Positions 1-9,623 of a stretch of 64,000 bases of DNA are shown here, in pieces; position 1 is the first letter of the stretch; each line of letters starts with the position of its first letter. The stretch comes from Paenibacillus sp. SYP-B3998 (lineage in GTDB: Bacteria; Bacillota; Bacilli; Paenibacillales; NBRC-103111). Below the pieces are notes generated by a model. It saw only the letters and a list, made by a program, of their open reading frames with translations, did not search any database and was not told the DNA's origin. Location: assembly GCF_010820665.1 (NCBI RefSeq), contig NZ_JAAIKC010000009.1, forward strand, positions 62,001 to 126,000, written 5' to 3'. The position numbers and the translations under genes were made by a program.

Positions 1-1
1 G

Positions 2-823
2 CAGGAGAACGTGCTGAAAGGCACGATTCGCTTTATTTTTCAGCCAGCAGAGGAGAAAGCGCAGGGGGCCGAGCAGGTGATAAGAAGCGGAGCGCTTGAA
101 GGCGTGCGTGCTATTTTTGGTATGCATAATAAACCAGATCTTCCTGTCGGGACGATTGGGATTAAGTCTGGCCCGTTAATGGCTGCAGCGGATGGGTTTG
201 TCATAGAAATTGAGGGGCTTGGTACACATGCTGCTGTTCCCGAAGCGGGAATTGATCCTATTGTCACAGGGGCGCACATTATTACGGCGCTGCAGTCCAT
301 TGTTAGCCGAAATATAAGTTCACTGCAAAGCGCAGTGATTAGTGTCACACGCATTCACAGTGGAACCGCTTGGAATGTCATTCCGGATAAAGCGATTTTG
401 GACGGTACTCTGCGGACCTTTGAAGAGGGCGTTAGATCGCAGGTCATCGCTCGATTCGGGCAAGTTGTGGATGGAGTTGCTGCTGCATTCGGGACGAAAG
501 CAACTGTGCGTTGGATCAAGGGGCCGCCATCCGTTTCGAACGATGGAGAATTAGCGGAGGTGGCTACACAGGCAGCGAATCAAGCAGGTTTGACTGTGAT
601 CACGCCAAAGCCTTCGCCAGCGGGAGAAGATTTTGCTTTTTATCAAAAGAGTGTGCCTGGCGTATTCGTGTTTATGGGCACAGATGGGCCGCAAGAATGG
701 CACCATCCAGCCTTCGATTCAGATGAGCGCGCTCTTCCGATTAGTGCGAAGTATTTTGCTGGTTTAGCTGAGCATGCCTTGCAGCAGCTTGGAGCCAACA
801 TCACAAAGAAGGCTGCGGAATGA
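2..823 (+). CDS. M20-family amidohydrolase (N-acyl amino acid deacetylase type), 5' end outside window
   Basis: The reading frame is already open at base 2, so the N-terminus (with the usual CGHD metal motif) lies upstream of the window; 273 residues are visible. Family marks are the FQPAEE motif (metal ligand/general base region), GMHNKP, the lid-domain glycine/histidine stretch GLGTHAAVPEAGIDP, a C-terminal AGEDFAFY and HHPAFDSDE. Known M20D enzymes remove N-acyl groups from amino acids or their conjugates. A neighbouring GNAT acetyltransferase, flavin monooxygenase and second M20 enzyme suggest a role in a salvage pathway that acetylates, oxidises and deacetylates S-substituted cysteines, as in the B. 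subtilis yxe/ytm operons; the exact substrate is inference. Confidence 0.88.
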   Translation, partial: QENVLKGTIRFIFQPAEEKAQGAEQVIRSGALEGVRAIFGMHNKPDLPVGTIGIKSGPLMAAADGFVIEIEGLGTHAAVPEAGIDPIVTGAHIITALQSIVSRNISSLQSAVISVTRIHSGTAWNVIPDKAILDGTLRTFEEGVRSQVIARFGQVVDGVAAAFGTKATVRWIKGPPSVSNDGELAEVATQAANQAGLTVITPKPSPAGEDFAFYQKSVPGVFVFMGTDGPQEWHHPAFDSDERALPISAKYFAGLAEHALQQLGANITKKAAE

Positions 824-828
824 GTCAT

Positions 829-955
829 GAAGTTGTTGGGCTTGTTGTACCGCTTCTTCAGGAACGCGGAATTTATCGTACGGATTTATGAATCCGATAC
901 GCTGCGCGGTCATTTACAATTTGAAAACCGGGTAAACCGATATGTAAAAGAAAAA
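829..955 (+). pseudogene. Remnant of the C-terminus of a second NtaA/SnaA-type flavin monooxygenase
   Basis: Between the amidohydrolase stop and the acetyltransferase start, this stretch translates as [15 protein letters not shown] in one frame and continues as YESDTLRGHL and then VNRY in the next. These match, in order, [23 protein letters not shown] and VNRY at the C-terminus of the intact monooxygenase at 1639-2967. The frames join if one extra T near 890 is removed. Nothing of the upstream 400 residues remains, so this is the tail of a deleted paralog. An open frame starting at 827 runs through it into the acetyltransferase, but its first 48 codons are this debris rather than a true N-terminal extension. 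Confidence 0.75.
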
Positions 956-970
956 AGAGGTGTAATACCA

Positions 971-1504
971 ATGAGTGTCAGCGAAATTCGGATTCGTGAA
1001 GCAAACGAAAGAGATCGGGAAGCGATTCAAACGCTGCTCCTTGAGGCCTACGGACAGTATGAAGCTGTGTTTCCGGCTGGCGGCTGGGACGCCTATAAAG
1101 CATCGATTCTTGCCTCTGTGGATGGGGAAGGTCCTAAAGCACGTATTATCGTTGAATTCGAGGGTGAGATCGTAGGCAGCTCGCTGTTATTCCTATCATC
1201 AGAAGTCGCCTATGGACTTCCAGAGCTTGAGATTCACTCGCCGATTATTCGGCTAATCGCCGTTTCTCCAAAAGTTAGAGGAAGAGGAATCGCTACGGAG
1301 CTTATTAAAGAAAGCGCGAGGCGGGCGCTTGAATTGGGTGCGGCTACGCTCCATTTGCATACCTCCGACATGATGGCTTCTGCCGTTAAGCTTTATGAAT
1401 ACTTAGGCTTTGAACGTGCCTTTGATAAGGATATACAGAAGGGTGAGACGCTTGTAAAGAGCTACCGCCTTAATTTAAAAGAAACCGCTATTCTTTCGAG
1501 TTAG
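971..1504 (+). CDS. GNAT-family N-acetyltransferase
   Basis: A 177-residue GNAT protein. The acetyl-CoA pyrophosphate-binding loop is visible as RGRGIATELI at residues 103-112, preceded by the typical strand IRLIAVSPKV and followed by an alpha helix and LYEYLGFERAF. I chose ATG 971, which has an AGAGG-type ribosome binding site and starts at the domain edge; an in-frame upstream ATG at 827 would only add translated pseudogene debris. It sits between two M20 deacetylases and a flavin monooxygenase. In B. subtilis the same gene trio (yxeL, yxeK, yxeP type) handles S-(2-succino)cysteine and related thiol adducts, the acetyltransferase protecting the amino group. The substrate here is inferred only from context. 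Confidence 0.85.
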   Translation: MSVSEIRIREANERDREAIQTLLLEAYGQYEAVFPAGGWDAYKASILASVDGEGPKARIIVEFEGEIVGSSLLFLSSEVAYGLPELEIHSPIIRLIAVSPKVRGRGIATELIKESARRALELGAATLHLHTSDMMASAVKLYEYLGFERAFDKDIQKGETLVKSYRLNLKETAILSS

Positions 1505-1638
1505 AGCTACACAGCACAAGCAACAAAAGCAGGCTTGGAAAGCGGTCGGGATCGATTTCCAAAAAAATATCTAACAAAAATAGGAAGTAGCTGCTTGCGC
1601 TGCAGGCTTTCTGTGAAGAATTCTAAGGAGGAACAAAC

Positions 1639-2967
1639 ATGCCAAAACAAAAACAATTGAAATTGGGAGCAATCATTCATGGTGTTGGTGGTAATGTGTC
1701 TGGTTGGAGGCACCCCGATGCGATTACGGACGCTAGCGTGAACTTTGGCTTTTATAAACAGCAGGCGCAGAAAGCGGAATCGGGTAAATTTGACCTGGTG
1801 TTCATTGCAGATGGTCTCTATATTACAGAGAAATCGATCCCTCACTTTTTGAATCGTTTCGAACCCATTACGATCTTGTCTGCGCTGGGAGCCGTGACTT
1901 CCAATATTGGATTAGTTGGCACACTATCTACTTCTTATAGCGAACCGTTCACGGTATCCAGACAGTTTGCCTCGATCGATCTGATCAGCGATGGGCGCGC
2001 AGGGTGGAACATTGTGACTTCGCCATTAGAAGGTTCAGCCAAAAATTATAGCAAAGACCAGCATCCGTCACACCCCGAACGTTACCGCATTGCGGACGAA
2101 TACCTCCAAGTAGCGCGGGGGCTATGGGATTCTTGGGAAGATGATGCGTTTACGCGCGATAAAGAGAGCGGTGTGTTCTTTGATCCAAGTAAATTGCACA
2201 CGTTGAATCACAAAGGAGAATTTTTCTCCGTGCAAGGCCCGTTGAATATCGCTCGATCCAAGCAAGGACAGCCGGTCATTTTCCAAGCGGGAGCCTCAGA
2301 GGATGGTCGCGCATTCGCAGCGAAGGTGGCTGATGCCATATTTGCAGGACATGAAACGCTTGAAGAAGCCCAAGCTTATTATAAGGATATTAAAAGCAGA
2401 GCTGCTGCATACGGTCGCTCCCCAGATGAGGTCGTCATTTTGCCAGGTATTAGCCCGATTATTGGGCGAACAGAAGAAGAAGCAGAGCGTAAATATCAAG
2501 AGGTCGCTAGTTTGGTTACAATTGATAAGGCGCTTGATTTCTTAGGCCGTTTCTTTGAACATTTTGATTTCTCGCAATTTCCGCTGGATGAACCGTTTCC
2601 GGATTTAGGCGATATCGGCAGCAACAGCTTCCGCAGTGGCACGGATAAAATTAAACAAAATGCCAAAGAGAAAAACCAGACCCTGCGTCAAGTTGCATTA
2701 AGCGTGGCAACGCCGCGTTCTGAATTCACAGGCACGCCTGAACATGTCGCGGATCGCATTCAGATTTGGTTCGAGGAAGGCGGCGCTGACGGCTTCATTA
2801 TCGCTGCTGCCATTCCAAAGGGACTGGATGACTTCGTTGATCTGGTCGTGCCGATTTTACAAGAACGCGGTATCTACCGCACCGAGTACGAAGCGGACAC
2901 ACTCAGAGGCAACTTAGGGCTGCCGATTCCTGTAAATCGCTATACGAAGGTGGAAGCCAACAGTTGA
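1639..2967 (+). CDS. NtaA/SnaA/DszA-family FMN-dependent monooxygenase
   Basis: A 442-residue protein, normal for this bacterial-luciferase-like family of two-component FMNH2 monooxygenases. The N-terminus ([11 protein letters not shown], then GWRHPDA) and the block ending [16 protein letters not shown] are characteristic, as is [18 protein letters not shown] near residue 270. AAGGAGG lies just upstream of ATG 1639. It needs a separate flavin reductase, which is not seen here. Relatives attack C-S or C-N bonds in sulfonates, nitrilotriacetate, dibenzothiophene sulfone or N-acetylated S-alkylcysteines. Flanking acetyltransferase and deacetylase genes favour the last role. The C-terminal 45 residues have a decayed duplicate at 829-955. 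Confidence 0.88.
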   Translation: MPKQKQLKLGAIIHGVGGNVSGWRHPDAITDASVNFGFYKQQAQKAESGKFDLVFIADGLYITEKSIPHFLNRFEPITILSALGAVTSNIGLVGTLSTSYSEPFTVSRQFASIDLISDGRAGWNIVTSPLEGSAKNYSKDQHPSHPERYRIADEYLQVARGLWDSWEDDAFTRDKESGVFFDPSKLHTLNHKGEFFSVQGPLNIARSKQGQPVIFQAGASEDGRAFAAKVADAIFAGHETLEEAQAYYKDIKSRAAAYGRSPDEVVILPGISPIIGRTEEEAERKYQEVASLVTIDKALDFLGRFFEHFDFSQFPLDEPFPDLGDIGSNSFRSGTDKIKQNAKEKNQTLRQVALSVATPRSEFTGTPEHVADRIQIWFEEGGADGFIIAAAIPKGLDDFVDLVVPILQERGIYRTEYEADTLRGNLGLPIPVNRYTKVEANS

Positions 2968-2979
2968 GGTGAGAGGTGC

Positions 2980-4196
2980 ATGGATACGGCATCGATTAAT
3001 GCCTATATCGACACGTTAGAAGATGAACTAGTGAAGATTCGTAGAGACTTTCATAGGCATCCTGAGATCCTATTCGACGTGATCCGAACCTCGGGGAAAG
3101 TTGCTGATCTATTAAAACGGTGGGGCTTGGACGTTCAACGCCATGTAGGCAAGCATTTTGGGATGGGCGTTGTCGGAACGCTTCGCGGTCTGAAGGCTGG
3201 GAAGACGATTGTATTGCGTGCGGATATGGACGCTCTACCCATACAGGAGGAGACGAACGCTTCTTATAAGTCGTTAAAAGAAGGCGCCATGCATGCGTGT
3301 GGTCATGATGCCCACACCACGATGCTCCTTGGTGCAGCCAAGGCGCTTAGTATGTTTAAGGATGAGCTTGAAGGCACGGTCAAGTTCGTCTTTCAGCCTG
3401 CGGAGGAAGGCGCCAAAGCGAGTCCGCTCGACGGACGATTGCTTAGCGGCGGCGCTGATCTGGTGGAAGCAGGCATTTTGGATGGGGTGGATCTATGCTT
3501 TGCTCTTCACGTGTGGCCTGAGCTGCCAATAGGCACAATAGGCGTACATCCCAAATATGCGATGGCGGCATCGACGCATTTTAAGGTGGCTTTTCAGGGC
3601 GTATCGGGGCATCATAGCACGCCTCATTTGGCTGTGGATGCACTCTTAATGGCAGCGCAGTTCGCAACAGAGATGAAGGTCGCGATGTCGACTGAAATCG
3701 ACCCGCTTGAACCTGCCGTACTCTCCTTCGGTACCCTGCAGGCAGGAACGGTCACGAATGCAATTGCGGAGCAGAGTGAAATAACGGGCTCCTATCGGAC
3801 GTTCGATCATGCTGTTGTGGATAAAATCAGACAGATGATAGAAAAACGAGCGTGCGCCATCGCGGATTGCTATGGAGGGTCTTGCTCATTCAGCTTTCGG
3901 ATGGGTACGGCGCTTAAGAATGATAGGACGGCTGTCCAACTCGTACTCCAAGCAGGTAAGGAAGTATTAGGCGAGGAGCAGACGTTGCTGCTAGAAACGC
4001 CAAGCTTAGGGGCGAAGATTTTGCCTTATACGTCAAACAAACGCCTGGCGCATTCGCCTTTATCGGCGTGGGCAATTCCGACAGAGGTCTTGTTCACTCG
4101 CTTCATCATCCCCAATTCGATGTGGATGAAAGGGTTCTGCTTTACGGAGCGAAGATCCATGTGCAGCTGGTGAAAGAGGCTTTGGGAGAGCATTGA
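2980..4196 (+). pseudogene. M20-family amidohydrolase with a C-terminal frameshift
   Basis: The start at 2980 follows a GAGGTGAGAGG ribosome binding site 12 bases after the monooxygenase stop. Residues carry the M20 metal motifs CGHDAHTT, FQPAEEG and LHVWPELPIGTIG. Near base 4014 the reading frame slips: the uninterrupted frame ends at 4173 with a tail unlike the family, whereas restoring one G in the GGGGCG run gives AEDFALYVKQTPGAFAFIG, then HSLHHPQFDVDER, and a stop at 4194-4196. That restored tail carries the conserved ED and HHP motifs, giving about 405 residues. The gene is therefore either recently inactivated or affected by a sequencing error. Substrate class as for the first amidohydrolase. 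Confidence 0.8.
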
Positions 4197-4254
4197 CAAA
4201 GTAATGTTTTGAAAAATAAGAAATTAGGGGGGACAAGAAGTCTCCCTAAAAGCG

Positions 4255-4290
4255 AAACGAGCCATAGAAGAGATTCTAAGGCTCGTTTTT
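4255..4290 (+). terminator. Rho-independent terminator
   Basis: Arms AAACGAGCC (4255-4263) and GGCTCGTTT (4280-4288) are followed by a T run. It lies downstream of the amidohydrolase operon and could also serve the convergent gene that ends at 4367. Confidence 0.8.
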
Positions 4291-4366
4291 GTATGTTATT
4301 TTAATTGTTTTAAAAACGGACTTTTTCAGTGTAAACAGGTCTGCTTTTATATAAAAGATAAAAGAA

Positions 4367-4807
4367 CTAGTAAAAAACTTCTAAGGTGTACAGCCTCTTT
4401 TGAGTTATATGAAGGACAGCGATTATATAGCTGCCATCAGCCTTGCTTTTCGTAAAATACAGGGAGTCCTTGGTAAACTCAATAGGGTTTTCCGAAAACA
4501 ACTTTTTGTACTTACTGCTATCTTCAACATGAAGCTCTTGTATTAACTGCTTGTATGCTGAGATAGAAGTTGATAAGTAGTCATAATTGGTGTCAACTTT
4601 ATTCCAAATCGTTAACTCTGTAAGTGCTTGAAGTCCTTTTTCACTGTATTCTGATATTAAATAGAGATCTGGATCCCGACCTCCATTATTAAAAATGGTA
4701 AGATTTATTTCAGCTATTGGTGCTTCAAATTCCCAATTTTGACGCCAGGCCTTAAGCTGACTATTTTGGACAATGTTTTGGAAACCCCAATAACCAGTAT
4801 AGATCAA
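4367..4807 (-). CDS. Hypothetical membrane-anchored protein, start uncertain
   Basis: No family recognised. The body (about 146 residues from TTG 4807) is hydrophilic and rich in Tyr, Leu, Glu and Lys. In frame upstream of the TTG, as far as an in-frame TAG at 4865-4867, the sequence encodes HKKKLLIISLTTLTIILIYT, a basic segment followed by a hydrophobic stretch, exactly what an N-terminal membrane anchor looks like. A good AAGGAG sits at 4868-4873, but no ATG, GTG or TTG follows at the right distance, only ATA and ATC codons at 4856-4864. Either translation begins at a non-standard ATA/ATC codon or a former start codon has mutated. An extracellular protein held by one helix is the likely topology. 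Confidence 0.55.
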   Translation of the reverse strand: MIYTGYWGFQNIVQNSQLKAWRQNWEFEAPIAEINLTIFNNGGRDPDLYLISEYSEKGLQALTELTIWNKVDTNYDYLSTSISAYKQLIQELHVEDSSKYKKLFSENPIEFTKDSLYFTKSKADGSYIIAVLHITQKRLYTLEVFY

Positions 4808-4864
4808 GATAATAGTAAGTGTAGTTAATGAGATAATCAGTAACTTTTTCTTATGGATGATTAT

Positions 4865-5125
4865 CTACTCCTTAAATCCTCCGCTTTAACCATTGAACAG
4901 GAGGGGGCCTGCCAATACAATGCGACGATTTTACTTATATGCATAGCATATTTTACCATATAATATTGATGAATGTGAAAATATATTGATTGTAAATGTC
5001 TCTCATTTGGTATAGTTAAAGATATTCAACTTGAGAAGGTTGGGGTTGTTTTGTTGGAGTTAGATTGACAAATATATCATTTATCTATTTATGTTATTAT
5101 TGGAAGAAAAGAGGAGTTGGTAAAC
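4865..5125. other. AT-rich intergenic region with a candidate promoter
   Basis: About 260 bases between divergent genes, AT-rich and without convincing coding. TTGACA at 5065-5070 lies upstream of TATGTT at 5090-5095 (19-base spacing) and could drive the stalk-domain gene. A GGAGG-containing stretch at about 4901-4906 faces no start codon. Confidence 0.4.
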
Positions 5126-5911
<786 letters not shown>

Positions 5912-5993
5912 ACGTATAACTAGAAAATAAGGCCCAGATGGTGTAAGCTTCAGGGTAGTGAAAAGATTCTCTACTCTAGGAGGAAGTACATAA

Positions 5994-7904
5994 ATGAAGT
6001 TGCGGTTTCATGGGAATTTAAACGTTTTAATGCCCGGTATTCGGGCATTGTTGCAAGAGCTTCAGATCACTGAAGATGAGGATGGTCTACCCGTCTTCGT
6101 CGAAGAGTCGACAGGCGAATTGGAAGTAGGACTGGAACAAGGAAAAGCCTACATTCGTTATGGACAAAGGCATCAATTTTTCCGCGGACTTGGCCTGCTT
6201 GTGCAGCATGGATGCAGCGGAGAAGCGTTCCAAATTCGGGAAAAACAGCAGTTTGATACCATCGGACCTATGTTTGATTTGTCCCGCAACGCGGTATTGA
6301 CACTTGGTGGATTCAAGTTATTACTGAATAAGATGGCTTTGATGGGTCTGAATACCGTCATGCTATATTTGGAAGATACATATGAGATCAGTGGGGAACC
6401 TTATTTCGGATATATGCGCGGTCGGTATTCGCAAGCGGAACTGAAAGAGATTGACGACTATGCGGATCAATTCGGCATTGAGGCTTTTCCAAGTATTCAG
6501 ACCCTTGCGCATTTAGAGGAGTTTCTAAAATGGGAGCCTGTCAAGCATTATAAGGATACAAAAGGGGCACTATTGGTTGGGGGAGAGAAGACCGATCAGT
6601 TGGTTGAGAAAATGATCGAGGCCGCCAGTGCTCCTTTTCGCAGTCGCAAAATCCATATTGGCATGGATGAAGCAGAAGAGCTTGGCCGCGGGAAATATTT
6701 GGATCAAAATGGATATGTGAGCCGCTTTGAAATTATGACAACGCATCTGGAGAAAGTGCTGGACATCGCTAGGGGGCGCGGCTTGAAGCCGATGATGTGG
6801 AGCGATATGTTTTTAAAGCTTGCTTCTACGGGCGGGGACGAGTATTACGATGAACATACTCAAATTCCGGAGGAGATGGCGCGCCGCATCCCTAAAGATG
6901 TGGATATGGTGTACTGGGATTACGTCCATACGGAGCGGGAAGAGTATGAAAATCTAATTGCCAAGCATCGGCCGCTTGGCTGTAATTTGGTTTTTGCCGG
7001 AGCGGTGTGGGTATTTAACACGTTTGGAGTGAACTACGGTTTGTCGTTGAACGCTTCGGATATTGCGCTTCAAGTGTGCAAGAAGGAAGGCATTCGCGAG
7101 GTGTACGCAACAATGTGGGGCGACGACGGCATGGAAAGTAACCCGTTTATCGCGCTGCTAGGCTTACAGCTTTATGCAGAGCATGCATACTCCGAAGAAA
7201 AGCCGACTTGGGATCGACTAGCAGAGCGGGTTAAGTTCTGCACAGGCATTGAGGCTGACGCTTTTCTACAGCTCAAATATTTGGACGAGACGCCTGGTGC
7301 TGAGCCTGACAACCGGAAACAAAGCAATCCTTCGAAGTTTCTATTGTATCAGGATGTGCTGCTCGGTTTGTTCGATAAGCAAATTGAAGGCTTGGAGATG
7401 TCGGCTCATTATGCGCAGGTGGAGCAAGGAATCCGCAGCCGCCGCGTAAAAGACGCCAAGCTCGATTATTTGTTTGATGTGCCTGAGAAGCTATGCGGCG
7501 TGTTGAAGCTGAAAAGCGAGATCGGCATCGCATTGAAGAGGGCTTACGATGTCAAGGATTTGGCGACGCTCAGACGCATTGCGACAGATGAGCTTCCTGT
7601 GATCGCCGAGGCGGTGAAAGAGCTGCGCGCGGTTCATCGCACCCAGTGGCTGAGTATGTACAAGCCATTTGGCTGGGAAGTGATCGACATTCGTTACGGC
7701 GGTGTCGTCAACCGATTGGATACGGCTTCGCTACGACTTCTCGATTATGTGGAGGGCCGGATTGATCAGATCGAAGAGCTGGAGCAGGAACGTTTGTTGT
7801 ATAGTACTGTCAACCGATTTAACAACAAGGGAGCAGGCTGGTGCAGCTATTATTACCGAATGGCGTCGCCAAATGTCTTTTTCCATGTGTTGAACCCTTT
7901 TTAA
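5994..7904 (+). CDS. GH20-family exo-beta-N-acetylhexosaminidase, cytoplasmic type
   Basis: A 636-residue protein with the glycoside hydrolase family 20 catalytic motif HIGMDEAEELG; the Asp-Glu pair is residues 225-226, Glu acting as acid/base in substrate-assisted hydrolysis of terminal GlcNAc or GalNAc. Upstream are GPMFDLSRNAV, the start of the TIM barrel, and GLNTVMLYLED; W residues in MWSDMF, VYWDYV and ATMWGDDG line the sugar pocket in relatives. The length and long C-terminal helical region resemble the Hex1 type of Paenibacillus. There is no signal peptide, so it probably acts on imported oligosaccharides. AGGAGGAA (5978-5985) precedes ATG 5994. It may feed the amino-sugar catabolic genes near 26-32 kb. 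Confidence 0.88.
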   Translation: MKLRFHGNLNVLMPGIRALLQELQITEDEDGLPVFVEESTGELEVGLEQGKAYIRYGQRHQFFRGLGLLVQHGCSGEAFQIREKQQFDTIGPMFDLSRNAVLTLGGFKLLLNKMALMGLNTVMLYLEDTYEISGEPYFGYMRGRYSQAELKEIDDYADQFGIEAFPSIQTLAHLEEFLKWEPVKHYKDTKGALLVGGEKTDQLVEKMIEAASAPFRSRKIHIGMDEAEELGRGKYLDQNGYVSRFEIMTTHLEKVLDIARGRGLKPMMWSDMFLKLASTGGDEYYDEHTQIPEEMARRIPKDVDMVYWDYVHTEREEYENLIAKHRPLGCNLVFAGAVWVFNTFGVNYGLSLNASDIALQVCKKEGIREVYATMWGDDGMESNPFIALLGLQLYAEHAYSEEKPTWDRLAERVKFCTGIEADAFLQLKYLDETPGAEPDNRKQSNPSKFLLYQDVLLGLFDKQIEGLEMSAHYAQVEQGIRSRRVKDAKLDYLFDVPEKLCGVLKLKSEIGIALKRAYDVKDLATLRRIATDELPVIAEAVKELRAVHRTQWLSMYKPFGWEVIDIRYGGVVNRLDTASLRLLDYVEGRIDQIEELEQERLLYSTVNRFNNKGAGWCSYYYRMASPNVFFHVLNPF

Positions 7905-7940
7905 GGGGCTGGCCAGTTATATGCAGTTCGGCCGATGAAA

Positions 7941-7999
7941 TCGTCTCTATAAATAAAAAAATCCCTGGGATCCAGGGATTTTTTTATTTATAGAGACGA
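7941..7999. terminator. Bidirectional terminator with a 28-bp perfect inverted repeat
   Basis: Arms 7941-7968 and 7972-7999 are exact reverse complements separated by GAT. The core ATCCCTGG...CCAGGGAT is bordered by A7 and T7 runs, so it can terminate in both directions between the convergent GH20 and SDR genes. Confidence 0.9.
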
Positions 8000-8000
8000 A

Positions 8001-8711
8001 TCACCAAGGCAAAGCTTCATCGTTATGGAAATAGCCGCCTGTCGGCCCATCGTCCGGGAGCGTGGCTAAGCGAACGGCTGTCTTGGCTCCATCTTCAATG
8101 TCCATAGGGGCGTTTTCGCCGCCAAGATCCGTTTTGACCCACCCTGGGTGGGTCGCATTGACTTTCACATTCGTTTCTTTCAACTGAACAGACAACAGGG
8201 CTGTCAGCATGTTAAGGGCGGCTTTGGAACTTGAATAGGCTGGTCGGGACGAGTCCCCTAACTGTGAGTCGGCAAGAATTGTGGTCACCGATCCCATGAT
8301 GCTTGATTGATTAACGATGCGGCCAGCAGGGCTAGCCTTCAGCAGAGGCAGAAGGGCCTCGGTAAGCGTGTGGGCTCCGAAAACATTCACTTCAAAGGTC
8401 TGACGCATAACGTCCAAGCTGGAGCCTAAATGGTCTAGAAATATGCCGGCATTATTAATGAGAATATCTAACTGTCCATATTCTTTTTCTATTACTTTTG
8501 TTATCGCAGCAATATGTTCACTGTTTGTAACGTCCAACTCTAGGCCGTGGCAATTGATCTGTTCCTCTCGGAGTATCGCGGCTGCTTTCTCAGCTTTGGC
8601 TAAGGTGCGCGCTGCTAGAAGCACGGTAACGCCACCATGCCCAAGTTGTCGAGCGATTTCTAGTCCTAATCCTCTATTGGCTCCGGTAATTAAAGCGATT
8701 TTCTTGTTCAT
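8001..8711 (-). CDS. Short-chain dehydrogenase/reductase (SDR)
   Basis: A 236-residue classical SDR. The NAD(P)-binding motif is TGANRGLG near residue 10, the structural NNAG appears as INNAGIF, and the catalytic Ser, Tyr and Lys are in NQSSIMGS and the YSSSKAAL motif (YxxxK). The carbonyl-reductase-like ending NATHPGWVKTDLGG is typical of carbonyl-reductase-like SDRs. I chose ATG 8711: GAGAGG at 8721-8726 is well spaced, while the longer open frame runs through the upstream VOC gene. It lies 17 bases downstream of the ring-cleavage-type dioxygenase gene on the same strand, suggesting an operon for quinone, aldehyde or aromatic detoxification. The substrate cannot be told from sequence. Confidence 0.88.
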   Translation of the reverse strand: MNKKIALITGANRGLGLEIARQLGHGGVTVLLAARTLAKAEKAAAILREEQINCHGLELDVTNSEHIAAITKVIEKEYGQLDILINNAGIFLDHLGSSLDVMRQTFEVNVFGAHTLTEALLPLLKASPAGRIVNQSSIMGSVTTILADSQLGDSSRPAYSSSKAALNMLTALLSVQLKETNVKVNATHPGWVKTDLGGENAPMDIEDGAKTAVRLATLPDDGPTGGYFHNDEALPW

Positions 8712-8728
8712 CTTCAACATCCTCTCCA

Positions 8729-9595
8729 TTACTTGGCGACGGTCATACGTAAACGAATATTGGAGGGATCGGTTACGAATAAGCCGCCATCGCCTTCGCT
8801 GACTGTAAATCCTGCACGCTGCAAGCGTTCGGCGGCATGCAGCCGTTCGTCTGCAGTTGGGAATACGATGGTGAAATAGTCGAGTCCCGCAGCGTTTGCT
8901 GATGCCGCAGGGGCGTCTTGACCAGCCCATATATTCATCCCGATATGATGGTGATAGCCTCCAGCTGAAATGAACATCGCGCTCATCGTAGCTGAGGCAT
9001 CGGAAACGACTTCAAAGCCTAGAATATCACAGTAAAATTGTTTGGACTTCTGTAAATCTTTCACATGAAAATGAATGTGGCCCATTGTTGTGCCGATCGG
9101 TAAACCAGACCAATCGAACCCTTCCGCTTCTTGGAGCAATCCCTCCCAATCGATAGGGTCCGACGCCATGATATAGTTGCCCTCCGTATCGCGGCGCCAT
9201 GTTGCCCTTGGGCGATCACAGTAAATCTCGATTCCGTTATTATCAGGATCTGCGATATATAAGGCTTCGCTGACCAAGTGGTCGGCCTGTCCGATGTGTA
9301 TGCCTGATTGTATCAGATTGCGTAAGGAAGCGCCTAGGTCTCTGCGAGTCGGCAGCAATATGGCAAAGTGATAAAGGCCTGCAACTGATCTTCGAGGGTT
9401 AATCTGGGCATCTGAAAGTTCTTCAAGGATGAGAAAGGGATGCTTTCCATCAACGGTTAGCTCTGCTTGGGTAGGGGTAGCTTGTAATATTTTGAGGCCA
9501 ACGATATCTTTATAAAATTGCATGGATCGTTTGAGATTGGAAACCTTCAGTTTGATGATACCGAGTCGGATGTCGGGATGTAAAGTGGGGGACAT
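8729..9595 (-). CDS. VOC-family protein, CatE-like (extradiol ring-cleavage dioxygenase type)
   Basis: A 288-residue protein made of two vicinal-oxygen-chelate modules: residues about 10-130 (LGIIKLKVSNLKRSMQFYKD... GLYHFAILLPTR) and 165-285 (GHIHFHVKDLQKSKQFYCD... HHHIGMNIW). Candidate metal ligands are the His of MGHIHFHV and the His cluster YHHHIG. B. subtilis CatE, a catechol 2,3-dioxygenase induced by catechol and quinone stress, has the same layout. The gene precedes an SDR on the same strand. The upstream region holds an AT-rich inverted repeat that could bind a MarR/DUF24-type repressor. True substrate is inferred. Confidence 0.82.
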   Translation of the reverse strand: MSPTLHPDIRLGIIKLKVSNLKRSMQFYKDIVGLKILQATPTQAELTVDGKHPFLILEELSDAQINPRRSVAGLYHFAILLPTRRDLGASLRNLIQSGIHIGQADHLVSEALYIADPDNNGIEIYCDRPRATWRRDTEGNYIMASDPIDWEGLLQEAEGFDWSGLPIGTTMGHIHFHVKDLQKSKQFYCDILGFEVVSDASATMSAMFISAGGYHHHIGMNIWAGQDAPAASANAAGLDYFTIVFPTADERLHAAERLQRAGFTVSEGDGGLFVTDPSNIRLRMTVAK

Positions 9596-9623
9596 GGATT
9601 CTCGCTCCTTTTACTTACTATTT

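Noticed and set aside
827-970. N-terminal 48-residue extension of the GNAT protein
   Set aside because: These codons are the frameshifted tail of a lost monooxygenase; the ribosome binding site and domain start support ATG 971.
1505-1638. S-box or T-box leader before the monooxygenase gene
   Set aside because: The 134-base gap lacks the conserved core elements and a terminator hairpin.
7941-7999. Inverted repeat as the end of an insertion sequence
   Set aside because: The arms are adjacent, no transposase is present, and A/T runs fit a bidirectional terminator.
8712-8930. 219-base upstream extension of the SDR frame
   Set aside because: It runs antisense-free but in another frame through the VOC gene, and a good ribosome binding site precedes ATG 8711.
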